Part shown: positions 38,831-49,677 of the stretch, piece after piece
Numbering within the stretch: the stretch's first letter is position 1
How the letters are laid out: each line of letters opens with the position of its first letter
Source of the DNA: Nomia melanderi
Taxonomy: Eukaryota > Arthropoda > Insecta > Hymenoptera > Halictidae
DNA length: 64,000 nt
Assembly (NCBI RefSeq): GCF_051020985.1
Contig: NW_027475130.1
Location: forward strand, 12,294,001 to 12,358,000
Reading direction: 5' to 3'
Translations under genes and position numbers: made by a program
Notes under the pieces: generated by a model
Database searches by the model: none
Seen by the model: only the letters and a program-made list of their open reading frames with translations
Told to the model about the DNA's origin: nothing

Positions 38831-40355
38831 TTCATGCGCCAGGGCCTCCTACAGACAATGCACTTTGACTTATTGCGCTATCTGTAATAGCACCCGAGAT
38901 ATCACCAGATATATATTGGATTTTTCCCTGACCCTGAGTGTCCGGCCCCATGAGACTGTGGTTTTTTCGGCCCCTGGTGGTCCGAGGTCGTTCCCGTTGC
39001 ACAGATTCATGCGCCAGGGCCTCCTGCAGATAACTCACTTTGGTTTATTGCGCTATCTCTAATAGCACCCAAGATATCACCAGATATATATTGAATTTTT
39101 CCCTGACCCTGAGTGTCCGGCCCCATGAGACTGTGGTTTTCTCGGCCCCTGGTGGTCCGAGGTCGTTCCCGCTGCACAGATTCATGCGCCAGGGCCTCCT
39201 ACAGACAATGCACTTTGATTTATTGCGCTATCTGTAATAGCACCCAAGATATCACCAGATAAATATTGGATTTTCCCCTGACCCTGAGTGTCCGGCCCCA
39301 TGAGACTGTGCTTTTCTCGGCCCCTGGTGGTCCGAGGTCGTTCCCGCTGCACAGATTCATGCGCCAGGGCCTCCTACAGACAATGCACTTTGATTTATTG
39401 CGCTATCTGTTATAGCACCAGAGATATCACCAGATATATATTGGATTTTACCCTGACCCTGAGTGTCCGGCCCCATGAGACGGTCGTTGTCTCGGCCCCT
39501 GGAGGTCCGAGGACGTACCCGCTGCACAGATTCATGCGCCAGGGCCTCCTACAGGTAATGCACATTGATTTATTGCGCTATCTGTAATAGCAGCCGAGAT
39601 ATCACCAGATCTATATTGGATTTTCCCCTGACCCTGAGTGTCCGGCCCCATGAGACTGTGGTTTTCTCGGCCCCTGGTGGTCCGAGGTCGTTCCCGTTGC
39701 ACAGATTCATGCGCAAGGGCCTCCTGCAGATAATTCACTTTGGTTTATTGCGCCATCTCTAATAGCACCCGAGATATCACCAGATATATATTGGATTTTT
39801 CACTGACCCTGAGCGTCCGGCCCCATGAGACTGTGGTTTCCTCGGCCCCTGGTGGTCCGAGGTCGTTCCCGCTGCACAGGTTCATGCGCCAGGGTCTCCT
39901 ACAGACAATGCACTTTGATTTATTGCGCTATCTGTAATAGCACCCGAGATATCACCACATATATATTGGATTTTTCACTGACCCTGAGTGTCCGGCCCCA
40001 TGAGACGGTGGTTTTCTCGGTCCCTGGTGTTCCGAGGTCGTTCCCGCTGCACAGATTCATGCGCCAGGGCCTCCTACAGACAATGCACTTTGATTTATTG
40101 CGCTATCTCTAATAGCACCCGAGATATCACCAGATATATATTGGATTTTCCCCTGACCCTGAGTGTCCGGCCCCATGAGACTGCGGTTTTCTCGGCCCCT
40201 GGTGGTCCGAGGTCGTTCCCGCTGCACACATTCATGCGCCAGGGCCTCCTACAGACAATGCACTTTGACTTATTGCGCTATCTGTAATAGCACCCGAGAT
40301 ATCACCAGATATATATTGGATTTTTCCCTGACCCTGAGTGTCCGGCCCCATGAGA
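38831..40355 (+). repeat. Nine-monomer unit, copy 2, lacking one monomer
   Basis: Up to about 39690 this copy is offset by 1575 bp from copy 1; beyond about 39720 the offset is 1400 bp. The monomer at the change is a hybrid: GGTCCGAGGTCG, then GCGCAAGGG, then a CGCCATCTC tail. It joins the front of one copy-1 monomer to the back of a neighbour. Exactly 175 bp was lost, so an in-register crossover or slippage inside one monomer is the simplest reading. Confidence 0.85.
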
Positions 40356-40429
40356 CGGTGGTTTTCTCGGCCCCTGGTGGTCCGAGGTCGTTCCCGCTGC
40401 ACAGATTCATGCGCCAGGGCCTCCTGCAG
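40326..40429 (+). other. GC-rich core of the monomer (monomer 29-132)
   Basis: About 69 of these 104 bases are G or C (66%). The remaining 71 bases of the monomer, which wrap around the monomer junction, hold about 23 G or C (32%). The same contrast recurs in every monomer, so the array alternates GC-rich and AT-rich segments with a 175-bp period. The core holds seven of the nine CpGs. A role in nucleosome placement is inference only. Confidence 0.85.
40366..40386 (+). other. Conserved dyad CTCGG / CCGAG in the monomer core
   Basis: CTCGG at monomer 69-73 is the reverse complement of CCGAG at 85-89, separated by 11 bases. The arms are kept in most monomers I inspected. Copies reading CCGAGAACG on the right (for example near 1534, 35483, 54556 and 56830) extend the stem to seven pairs against TTCTCGG. 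Copies reading CCGCGG, CCGGGG or CCTAGG break it. It could form a small hairpin or be a two-fold protein site. No known binding protein is implied by sequence alone. Confidence 0.6.
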
Positions 40430-41884
40430 ATAATTCACTTTGGTTTATTGCGCTATCTCTAATAGCGCCCGAGATATCAACAGATATATATTGGATTTTT
40501 CCCTGACCCTGAGTGTCCGGCCCCATGAGACTGCGGTTTTCTCGGCTCCTGGTGGTCCGAGGTCGTTCCCGCTGCACACATTCATGCGCCAGGGCCTCCT
40601 GCAGATAATTCACTATGGTTTATTGCGCTATCTCTAATAGCACCCGAGATATCACCAGATATATATTGGATTTTCCCCTGACCCTGAGTGTCCGGCCCCA
40701 TGAGACTGTGGTTTTCTCGGCCCCTGGTGGTCCGAGGTCGTTCCCGCTGCCCAGCTTCAGGCGCCAGGGCCTCCTGCAGATAACTCACTTTGGTTTATTG
40801 CGCTATCTCTAATAGCACCCAAGATATCACCAGATATATATTGGATTTTTCCCTGACCCTGAGTGTCCGGCCCCATGAGACTGCGGTTTTCTCGGCCCCT
40901 GGTGGTCCGAGGTCGTTCCCGCTGCACACATTCATGCGCCAGGGCCTCCTGCAGATAATTCACTTTAGTTTATGGCGCTATCTTTAATAGCACCCGAGAT
41001 ATCACCAGATATATATTGGATTTTCCCCTGACCCTGAGTGTCCGGCCCCATGAGACTGTGGTTTTCACGGCCCCTGGTGGTCCGAGGTCGTTCCCGCTGC
41101 ACAGATTCATGCGCCAGGGCCTCCTACAGACAATGCACTTTGATTTATTGCGCTATCTGTAATAGCACCCGAGATATCACCAGATATATATTGGATTTTT
41201 CCCTGACCCTGAGTGTCCGGCCCCATGAGACGGTGGTTTTCTCGGCCCCTGGTGGTCCGAGGTCGTTCCCGCTGCACAGATTCGTGCGCCAGGGCCTCCT
41301 GCAGATAATTCACTTTGGTTTATTGCGCTATCTCTAATAGCGCCCGAGATATCAACAGATATATATTGGATTTTTCCCTGACCCTGAGTGTCCGGCCCCA
41401 TGAGACTGCGGTTTTCTCGGCCCCTGGTGGTCCGAGGTCGTTCCCGCTGCAAACATTCATGCGCCAGGGCCTCCTGCAGATAATTCACTTTAGTTTATTG
41501 CGCTATCTTTAATAGCACCCGAGATATCACCAGATATATATTGGATTTTCCCCTGACCCTGAGTGTCCGGCCCCATGAGACTGTGGTTTTCACGGCCCCT
41601 GGTGGTCCGAGGTCGTTCCCGCTGCACAGATTCATGCGCCAGGGCCTCCTACAGACAATGCGCTTTGATTTATTGCGCTATCTGTAATAGCACCCGAGAT
41701 ATCACCAGATATATATTGGATTTTTCCCTGACCCTGAGTGTCCGGCCCCATGAGACTGTGGTTTTTTCGGCCCCTGGTGGTCCGAGGTCGTTCCCGTTGC
41801 ACAGATTCATGCGCCAGGGCCTCCTGCAGATAATTCACTTTGGTTTATTGCGCTATCTCTAATAGCACCCGAGATATCACCAGA

Positions 41885-43070
41885 TATATATTGGATTTTA
41901 CCCTGACCCTGAGTGTCCGGCCCCATGAGACTGTGCTTTTCTCGGCCCCTGGTGGTCCGAGGTCGTTCCCGCTGCACAGATTCATGCGCCAGGGCCTCCT
42001 ACAGACAATGCACTTTGATTTATTGCGCTATCTGTTATAGCACCAGAGATATCACCAGATATATATTGGATTTTACCCTGACCCTGAGTGTCCGGCCCCA
42101 TGAGACGGTCGTTGTCTCGGCCCCTGGAGGTCCGAGGACGTTCCCGCTGCACAGATTCATGCGCCAGGGCCTCCTACAGGTAATGCACATTGATTTATTG
42201 CGCTATCTGTAATAGCAGCCGAGATATCACCAGATCTATATTGGATTTTCCCCTGACCCTGAGTGTCCGGCCCCATGAGACTGTGGTTTTCTCGGCCCCT
42301 GGTGGTCCGAGGACGTTCCCGTTGCACAGATTCATGCGCAAGAGCCTCCTGCAGATAATTCACTTTGGTTTATTGCGCTATCTGTAATAGCACCCGAGAT
42401 ATCACCAGATCTATATTGGATTTTCCCCTGACCCTGAGTGTCCGGCCCCATGAGACTGTGGTTTTCTCGGCCCCTGGTGGTCCGGGGTCGTTCCCGTTGC
42501 ACAGATTCATGCGCCAGGGCCTCCTGCAGATAATTCACTTTGGTTCATTGCGCCATCTCTAATAGCACCCGAGATATCACCAGATATATATTGGATTTTT
42601 CACTGACCCTGAGCGTCCGGCCCCATGAGACTGTGGTTTCCTCGACCCCTGGTGGTCCGAGGTCGTTCCCGCTGCACAGGTTCATGCGCCAGGGTCTCCT
42701 ACAGACAATGCACTTTGATTTATTGCGCTATCTGTAATAGCACCCGAGATATCACCACATATATATTGGATTTTTCACTGACCCTGAGTGTCCGGCCCCA
42801 TGAGACGGTGGTTTTCTCGGTCCCTGGTGTTCCGAGGTCGTTCCCGCTGCACAGATTCATGCGCCAGGGCCTCCTACAGACAATGCACTTTGATTTATTG
42901 CGCTATCTCTAATAGCACCCGAGATATCACCAGATATATATTGGATTTTCCCCTGACCCTGAGTGTCCGGCCCCATGAGACTGCGGTTTTCTCGGCCCCT
43001 GGTGGTCCGAGGTCGTTCCCGCTGCACACATTCATGCGCCAGGGCCTCCTACAGACAATGCACTTTGATT
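41885..43070 (+). repeat. Third, partial copy of the nine-monomer unit
   Basis: This matches 37685-38870 at an offset of 4200 bp, with CACCAGAG, AATGCACATTG, CGCCATCTC and GTTTCCTCG kept. It retains the monomer missing from copy 2. Private changes include GCAAGAGCC near 42330, GGTTCATTG near 42543 and CTCGACCCC near 42642. It has GGACGTTCCC where copies 1 and 2 share GGACGTACCC, so copies 1 and 2 are the closer pair. Confidence 0.8.
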
Positions 43071-46000
43071 TATTGCTCTATCTGTAATAGCACCCGAGAT
43101 ATCACCAGATATATATTGGATTTTCCCCTGACCCTGAGTGTCCGGCCACATGAGACTGTGGTTTTCTCGGCCCCTGGTGGTCTGAGGTCGTTCCCGCTGC
43201 ACAGATTCATGCGCCAGGGCCTCCTACAGACAATGCACTTTGATTTATTGCGCTATCTGTAATAGCACCCGAGATATCAGCAGATATATATTGGATTTTT
43301 CACTGACCCTGAGTGTCCGGCCCCATGAGACGGTCGTTTTCTCGGCCCCTGGTGGTCCGCGGTCTTTCCCGCTGCACAGATTCATGCGCCAGGGCCTCCT
43401 GCAGATAATTCACTTTGGTTTATTGCGCTATCTCTAATAGCACCCGAGATATCAACAGATATATATTGGATTTTACCCTGACCCTGAGTGTCCGGCCCCA
43501 TGAGACTGTGCTTTTCTCGGCCCCTGGTGGTCCGACGTCGTTCCCGCTGCACAGATTCATGCGCCAGGGCCTCCTACAGACAATGCACTTTGATTTATTG
43601 CGCTATCTGTTATAGCACCCGAGATATCACCAGATATATATTGGATATTACCCTGACCCTGAGTGTCCGGCCCCATGAGACGGTCGTTGTCTCGGCCCCT
43701 GGTGGTCCGAGGACGTTCCCGCTGCACAGATTCATGCGCCAGGGCCTCCTACAGGTAATGCACTTTGATTTATTGCGCTATCTGTAATAGCAGCCGAGAT
43801 ATCACCAGATCTATATTGGATTTTCCCCTGACCCTGAGTGTCCGGCCCCATGAGACTGTGGTTTTCTCGGCCCCTGGTGGTCCGAGGACGTTCCCGTTGC
43901 ACAGATTCATGCGCAAGGGCCTCCTGCAGATAATTCACTTTGGTTTATTGCGCTATCTGTAATAGCACCCGAGACATCACCAGATATATATTGGATTTTT
44001 CCCTTACCCTGAGTGTCCGGCCCCATGAGACGGTGGTTTTCTCGGCCCCTGGTGGTCCTAGGTCGTTCCCGCTGCACAGATGCATGCGCCAGGGCCTCCT
44101 GCAGATAATTCCCTTTGGCTTATTGCGCTATCTCTAATAGCGCCCGAGATATCACCAGATATATATTGGATTTTTCCCTGACCCTGAGTGTCCGGCCCCA
44201 TGAGACTGCGGTTTTCTCGGCCCCTGGTGGTCCGAGGTCGTTCCCGCTGCACACATTCATGCGCCAGGGCCTCCTACAGACAATGCACTTTGATTTATTG
44301 CTCTATCTGTAATAGCACCCGAGATATCACCAGATATATATTGGATTTTCCCCTGACCCTGAGTGTCCGGCCCCATGAGACTGTGGTTTTCTCGGCCCCT
44401 GGTGGTCCGAGGTCGTTCCCGCTGCACAGATTCATGCGCCAGGGCCTCCTACAGACAATGCACTTTGATTTATTGCGCTATCTGTAATAGCACCCGGGAT
44501 ATCACCAGATATATATTGGATTTTTCCCTGACCCTGAGTGTCCGGCCCCATGAGACGGTGGATGTCTCGGCCCCTGATGGTCCGAGATCGTTCCCGCTGC
44601 ACAGATTCATGCGCCAGGGCCTCCTACAGACAATGCACTTTGATTTATTGCGCTATCTGTAATAGCACCCGAGATATCACCAGATCTATATTGGATTTTC
44701 CCCTGACCCTGAGTGTCCGGCCCCATGAGACTGTGGTTTTCTCGGCCCCTGGTGGTCCGAGGACGTTCCCGTTGCACAGATTCATGCGCAAGGGCCTCCT
44801 GCAGATAATTCACTTTGGTTTATTGCGCTATCTGTAATAGCACCCGAGATATCACCAGATCTATATTGGATTTTCCCCTGACCCTGAGTGTCCGGCCCCA
44901 TGAGACTGTGGTTTTCTCGGCCCCTCGTGGCCCGGGGTCGTTCCCGTTGCACAGATTCATGCGCCAGGGCCTCCTGCAGATAATTCACTTTGGTTTATTG
45001 CGCTATCTCTAATAGCACCCGAGATATCACCAGATATATATTGGATTTTTCACTGACCCTGAGCGTCCGGCCCCATGAGACGGTCGTTTTCTCGGCCCCT
45101 GGTGGTCCGAGGTCGTTCCCGCTGCACAGGTTCGTGCGCCAGGGCCTCCTACAGACAATGCACTTTGATTTATTGCTCTATCTGTAATAGCACCAGAGAT
45201 ATCACCAGATATATATTGGATTTTCCCCTGACCCTGAGTGTCCGGCCCCATGAGACTGTGGTTTTCTCGGCCCCTGGTGGTCCGAGGTCGTTCCCGCTGC
45301 ACAGATTCATGCGCCAGGGCCTCCTACAGACAATGCACTTTGATTTATTGCGCTATCTGTAATAGCACCCGAGATATCACCAGATATATATTGGATTTTT
45401 CCCTGACCCTGAGTGTCCGGCCCCATGAGACGGTGGATGTCTCGGCCCCTGATGGTCCGAGATCCTTCCCGCTGCACAGATTCATGCGCCAGGGCCTCCT
45501 GCAGATAATTCCCTTTGGCTTATTGCGCTATCTCTAATAGCGCCCGAGATATCACCAGATATATATTGCATTTTTCCCTGACCCTGAGTGTCCGGCCCCA
45601 TGAGACTGCGGTTTTCTCGGCCCCTGGTGGTCCGAGGTAGTTCCCGCTGCACACATTCATGCGCCAGGGCCTCCTACAGACAATGCACTTTGATTTATTG
45701 CTCTATCTGTAATAGCACCCGAGATATCACCAGATATATATTGGACTTTCCCCTGACCCTGAGTGTCCGGCCCCATGAGACTGTGGTTTTCTCGGCCCCT
45801 GGTGGTCCGAGGTCGTTCCCGCTGCACAGATTCATGCGCCAGGATCTCCTACAGACAATGCACTTTGATTTATTGCGCTATCTGTTATAGCACCCGAGAT
45901 ATCACCAGATATATATTGGATTTTACCCTGACCCTGAGTGTCCGGCCGCATGAGACGGTCGTTGTCTCGGCCCCTGGAGGTCCGAGGACGTTCCCGCTGC

Positions 46001-46247
46001 ACAGGTTCATGCACCAGGGCCTCCTACAGACAATGCACTTTGATTTGTTGCGCTATCTGTAATAGCACCCGAGATATCACCAGATATATATTGGATTTTT
46101 CCCTGACCCTGAGTGTCCGGCCCCATGAGACTGTGGTTTTTTCGGCCCCTGGTGGTCCGAGGTCGTTCCCGTTGCACAGATTCATGCGCCAGGGCCTCCT
46201 GCAGATAATTCACTTTGATTTATTGCGCTATCTGTAATAGCACCCGA

Positions 46248-46422
46248 GATATCACCAGATAGATATTGGATTTTTCACTGACCCTAAGTGTCCGGCCCCT
46301 CGGGACGGTGGTTTTCTCGGCCCCTGGTGGTCCGAGGTCGTTCCCGCTGCACAGATTCATGCGCCAGGGCCTCCTACAGACAATGCACTTTGATTTATTG
46401 CGCTATCTGTAATAGCACCCAA
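46248..46422 (+). repeat. Marker monomer with CTCGGG core, first of three
   Basis: Three unusual changes travel together here: GATAGATATTGG, CCCTAAGTG, and GGCCCCTCGGGACGG in place of GGCCCCATGAGACGG. The same combination occurs at 57270-57444 and 60771-60945. Linked private changes make this a clean lineage marker. Confidence 0.85.
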
Positions 46423-46554
46423 GATATCACCAGATAAATATTGGATTTTCCCCTGACCCTGAGTGTCCGGCCCCATGAGACGGTGGTTTTCTCGGCCCCT
46501 GATGGTCCGAGGTCGTTCCCGCTGGCAACATTTATGCGCCAGGGCCTCCTACAG

Positions 46555-47181
46555 ACAATGCACTTTGACTTATTGCGCTATCTGTAATAGCACCCGAGAT
46601 ATCACCAGATATATATTGGATTTTTCCCTGACCCTGAGTGTCCGGCCCCATGAGACGGTGGTTTTCTCGGCCCCTGGTGCTCCGAGGTCGTTCCCGCTGC
46701 ACAGATTCATGCGCCAGGGCCTCCTGCAGATAATTCACTTTGGTTTATTGCGCTATCTCTAATAGCGCCCGAGATATCAACAGATATATATTGGATTTAT
46801 CCCTGACCCTGAGTGTCCGGCCCCATGAGACTGCGGTTTTCTCGGCTCCTGGTGGTCCGTGGTCGTTCCCGCTGCACACATTCATGCGCCAGGGCCTCCT
46901 GCAGATAATTCACTATGGTTTATTGCGCTATCTCTAATAGCACCCGAGATATCACCAGATATATATTGGATTTTCCCCTGACCCTGAGTGTCCGGCCCCA
47001 TGAGACTGTGGTTTTCTCGGCCCCTGGTGGTCCGAGGTCGTTCCCGCTGCCCAGCTTCAGGCGCCAGGGCCTCCTGCAGATAACTCACTTTGGTTTATTG
47101 CGCTGTCTCTAATAGCACCCAAGATATCACCAGATATATATTGGATTTTTCCCTGACCCTGAGTGTCCGGCCCCATGAGAC
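46555..47181 (+). repeat. Block copied from, or to, 40.26-40.88 kb
   Basis: This matches 40255-40881 at an offset of 6300 bp (36 monomers). Shared rare features are TTTGACTTATTG, ATCAACAG, CTCGGCTCCTGG, TTCACTATGG and CCCAGCTTCAGGCGCC. Differences such as GGTGCTCCG near 46678 and GTCCGTGG near 46857 are private to this copy. Confidence 0.8.
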
Positions 47182-48060
47182 GGTTGTTGTCTCGGCCCCT
47201 GGTGGTCCGAGGTCGTTCCCGCTGCACAGATTCTTGCGCCAGGGCCTCCTGCAGATAATTCACTTTGGTTTATTACGCTATCTCTAATAGCACCCAAGAT
47301 ATCACCAGATATATATTGGATTTTTCCCTGACCCTGAGTGTCCGGCCCCATGAGACTGTGGATTTTTCGGCCCCTGGTGGTCCGAGGTCGTTCCCGTTGC
47401 ACAGATTCATGCGCCAGGGCCTCCTGCAGATAATTCACTTTGGTTTATTGCGCTATATCTAATAGCACCCAAGATATCACCAGATATATATTGGATTTTT
47501 CCCTGACCCTGAGTGTCCGGCCCCATGAGACTGTGGTTTTCTCGGCCCCTGGTGGTCCGAGGTCGTTGCCGCTCCACAGATTCATGCGCCAGGGCCTCCT
47601 ACAGACAATGCACTTTGACTTATTGCGCTATCTCTAATAGCACCCAAGATATCACCAGATATATATTGGATTTTTCCCTGACCCTGAGTGTCCGGCCCCA
47701 TGAGACGGTTGTTGTCTCGGCCCCTGGTGGTCCGAGGTCGTTCCCGCTGCACAGATTCTTGCGCCAGGGCCTCCTGCAGATAATTCACTTTGGTTTATTA
47801 CGCTATCTCTAATAGCACCCAAAATATCACCAGATATATATTGGATTTTTCCCTGACCCTGAGTGTCCGGCCCCATGAGACTGTGGATTTTTCGGCCCCT
47901 GGTGGTCCGAGGTCGTTCCCGTTGCACAGATTCATGCGCCAGGGCCTCCTGCAGATAATTCACTTTGGTTTATTGCGCTATATCTAATAGCACCCAAGAT
48001 ATCACCAGATATATATTGGATTTTTCCCTGACCCTGAGTGTCCGGCCCCATGAGACTGTG
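47105..48060 (+). repeat. Three-monomer (525-bp) tandem duplication
   Basis: The segment 47105-47535 matches 47630-48060 at an offset of 525 bp. Shared markers are CACCCAAGATATC, CGGTTGTTGTC, GATTCTTGCGCC, TTATTACGC, GTGGATTTTTCGG and CGCTATATC. The monomer between them (TCGTTGCCGCTCCACAG) is part of the first unit only. Confidence 0.85.
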
Positions 48061-48172
48061 GTTTCCTCGGCCCCTGGTGGTCTGAGGTCGTTCCCGCTGC
48101 ACAGATTCATGCGCCAGGGCCTCCTACAGACAATGCACTTTGATTTATTGCGCTATCTGTAATAGCACCCGA

Positions 48173-48346
48173 GATATCACCACATATATATTGGATTTTC
48201 GCTGACCCAGAGTGTCCGGCCCCATGAGACGGTGGTTTTCTCGGCCCCTGGTGGTCCGCGGTCGTTCCCGCTGCACAGATTCATGCGCCAGGGCCTCCTG
48301 CAGATAATTCACTTTCGTTTATTGCGCTATCTCTAATAGCACCCGA
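48173..48346 (+). repeat. 174-bp monomer, one T lost
   Basis: The T run before GCTGACCC has one T fewer than in the otherwise similar monomers near 950 and 1300. The register shifts by one base from here on. This is the first of a cluster of off-length monomers between 48 and 64 kb. Confidence 0.88.
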
Positions 48347-49677
48347 GATATCACCAGATATATATTGGATTTTTCCCTGACCCTGAGTGTCCGGCCCCAT
48401 GAGACGGTGGTTTTCTCGGTCCCTGGTGGTCCTAGGTCGTTCCCGCTGCACAGATGCATGCGCCAGGGCCTCCTGCAGATAATTCCCTTTGGCTTATTGC
48501 GCTATCACTAATAGCGCCCGAGATATCACCAGATATATATTGGATTTTTCCCTGACCCTGAGTGTCCGGCCCCATGAGACTGCGGTTTTCTCGGCCCCTG
48601 GTGGTCCGAGGTCGTTCCCGCTGCAGAGATTCATGCGCCAGGGCCTCCTACAGACAATGCACTTTGATTTATTGCTCTATCTGTAATAGCACCCGAGATA
48701 TCACCAGATATATATTGGATTTTCCCCTGACCCTGATTGTCCGGCCCCATGAGACTGTGGTTTTCTCGGCCCCTGGTGGTCCGAGGTCGTTCCCGCTGCA
48801 CAGATTCATGCGCCAGGGCCTCCTACAGACAATGCACTTTGATTTATTGCGCTATCTGTAATAGCACCCGAGATATCACCAGATATATATTGGATTTTTC
48901 CCTGACCCTGAGTGTCCGGCCCCATGAGACGGTGGATGTCTCGGCCCCTGATGGTCCGAGATCGTTCCCGCTGCACAGATTCATGCGCCAGGGCCTCCTG
49001 CAGACAATTCACTTTGGTTTATTGCGCTATCTCTAATAGCACCCGAGATATCACCAGATATATATTGGATTTTTCACTGACCCTGAGCGTCCGGCCCGAT
49101 GAGACGGTCGTTTTCTCGGCCCCTGGTGGTCCGGGAACGTTCCCGCTGAACAGGTTCATGCGCCAGCGTCTCCTACAGACAATGCACTTTGATTTATTGC
49201 GCTATCTGTAATAGCACCCCAGATATCACCAGATATATATTGGATTTTTCACTGACCCTGAGTGTCCTGCCCAATGAGACGGTGGTTTTCTCGGCCCCTG
49301 GTGTTCCGAGGTCGTTCCCGCTGCACAGATTCATGCGCCAGGGCCTCCTACAGACAATGCACTTTGATTTATTGCGCTATCTCTAATAGCGCCCGAGATA
49401 TCACCAGATATATATTGGATTTTTCCCTGACCCTGAGTGTCCGGCCCCATGAGACTGCGGTTTTCTCGGCCCCTGGTGGTCCGAGGTCGTTCCCGCTGCA
49501 CAGATTCATGCGCCAGGGCCTCCTGCAGACAATTCACTTTGGTTTATTGCGCTATCTCTAATAGCACCCGAGATATCACCAGATATATATTGGATTTTTC
49601 CCCGACCCTGAGTGTCCGGCCCCATGAGACGGTGGTTTTCTCGGCCGCTGGTGGTCCGAGGTCGTTCCCGCTGGCCA

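Larger units (their letters stand above)
40298..40472 (+). repeat. Representative near-consensus satellite monomer
   Basis: This copy is close to the consensus I derived by eye, with one difference near its right end (AGCGCCC instead of AGCACCC). In monomer coordinates, 1-6 is GATATC, 11-23 is an AT run reading GATATATATTGGA, 29-132 is a GC-rich core, 69-73 and 85-89 form a short dyad, 129-162 is a variable tail and 163-168 is TAATAG. The consensus has about 92 G+C in 175 bases (52.6%) and nine CpGs. EcoRV (GATATC) occurs in most copies, so an EcoRV digest should give a 175-bp ladder. The 175-bp length is near the nucleosome repeat length, which is common for satellites but proves nothing here. 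Confidence 0.93.
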
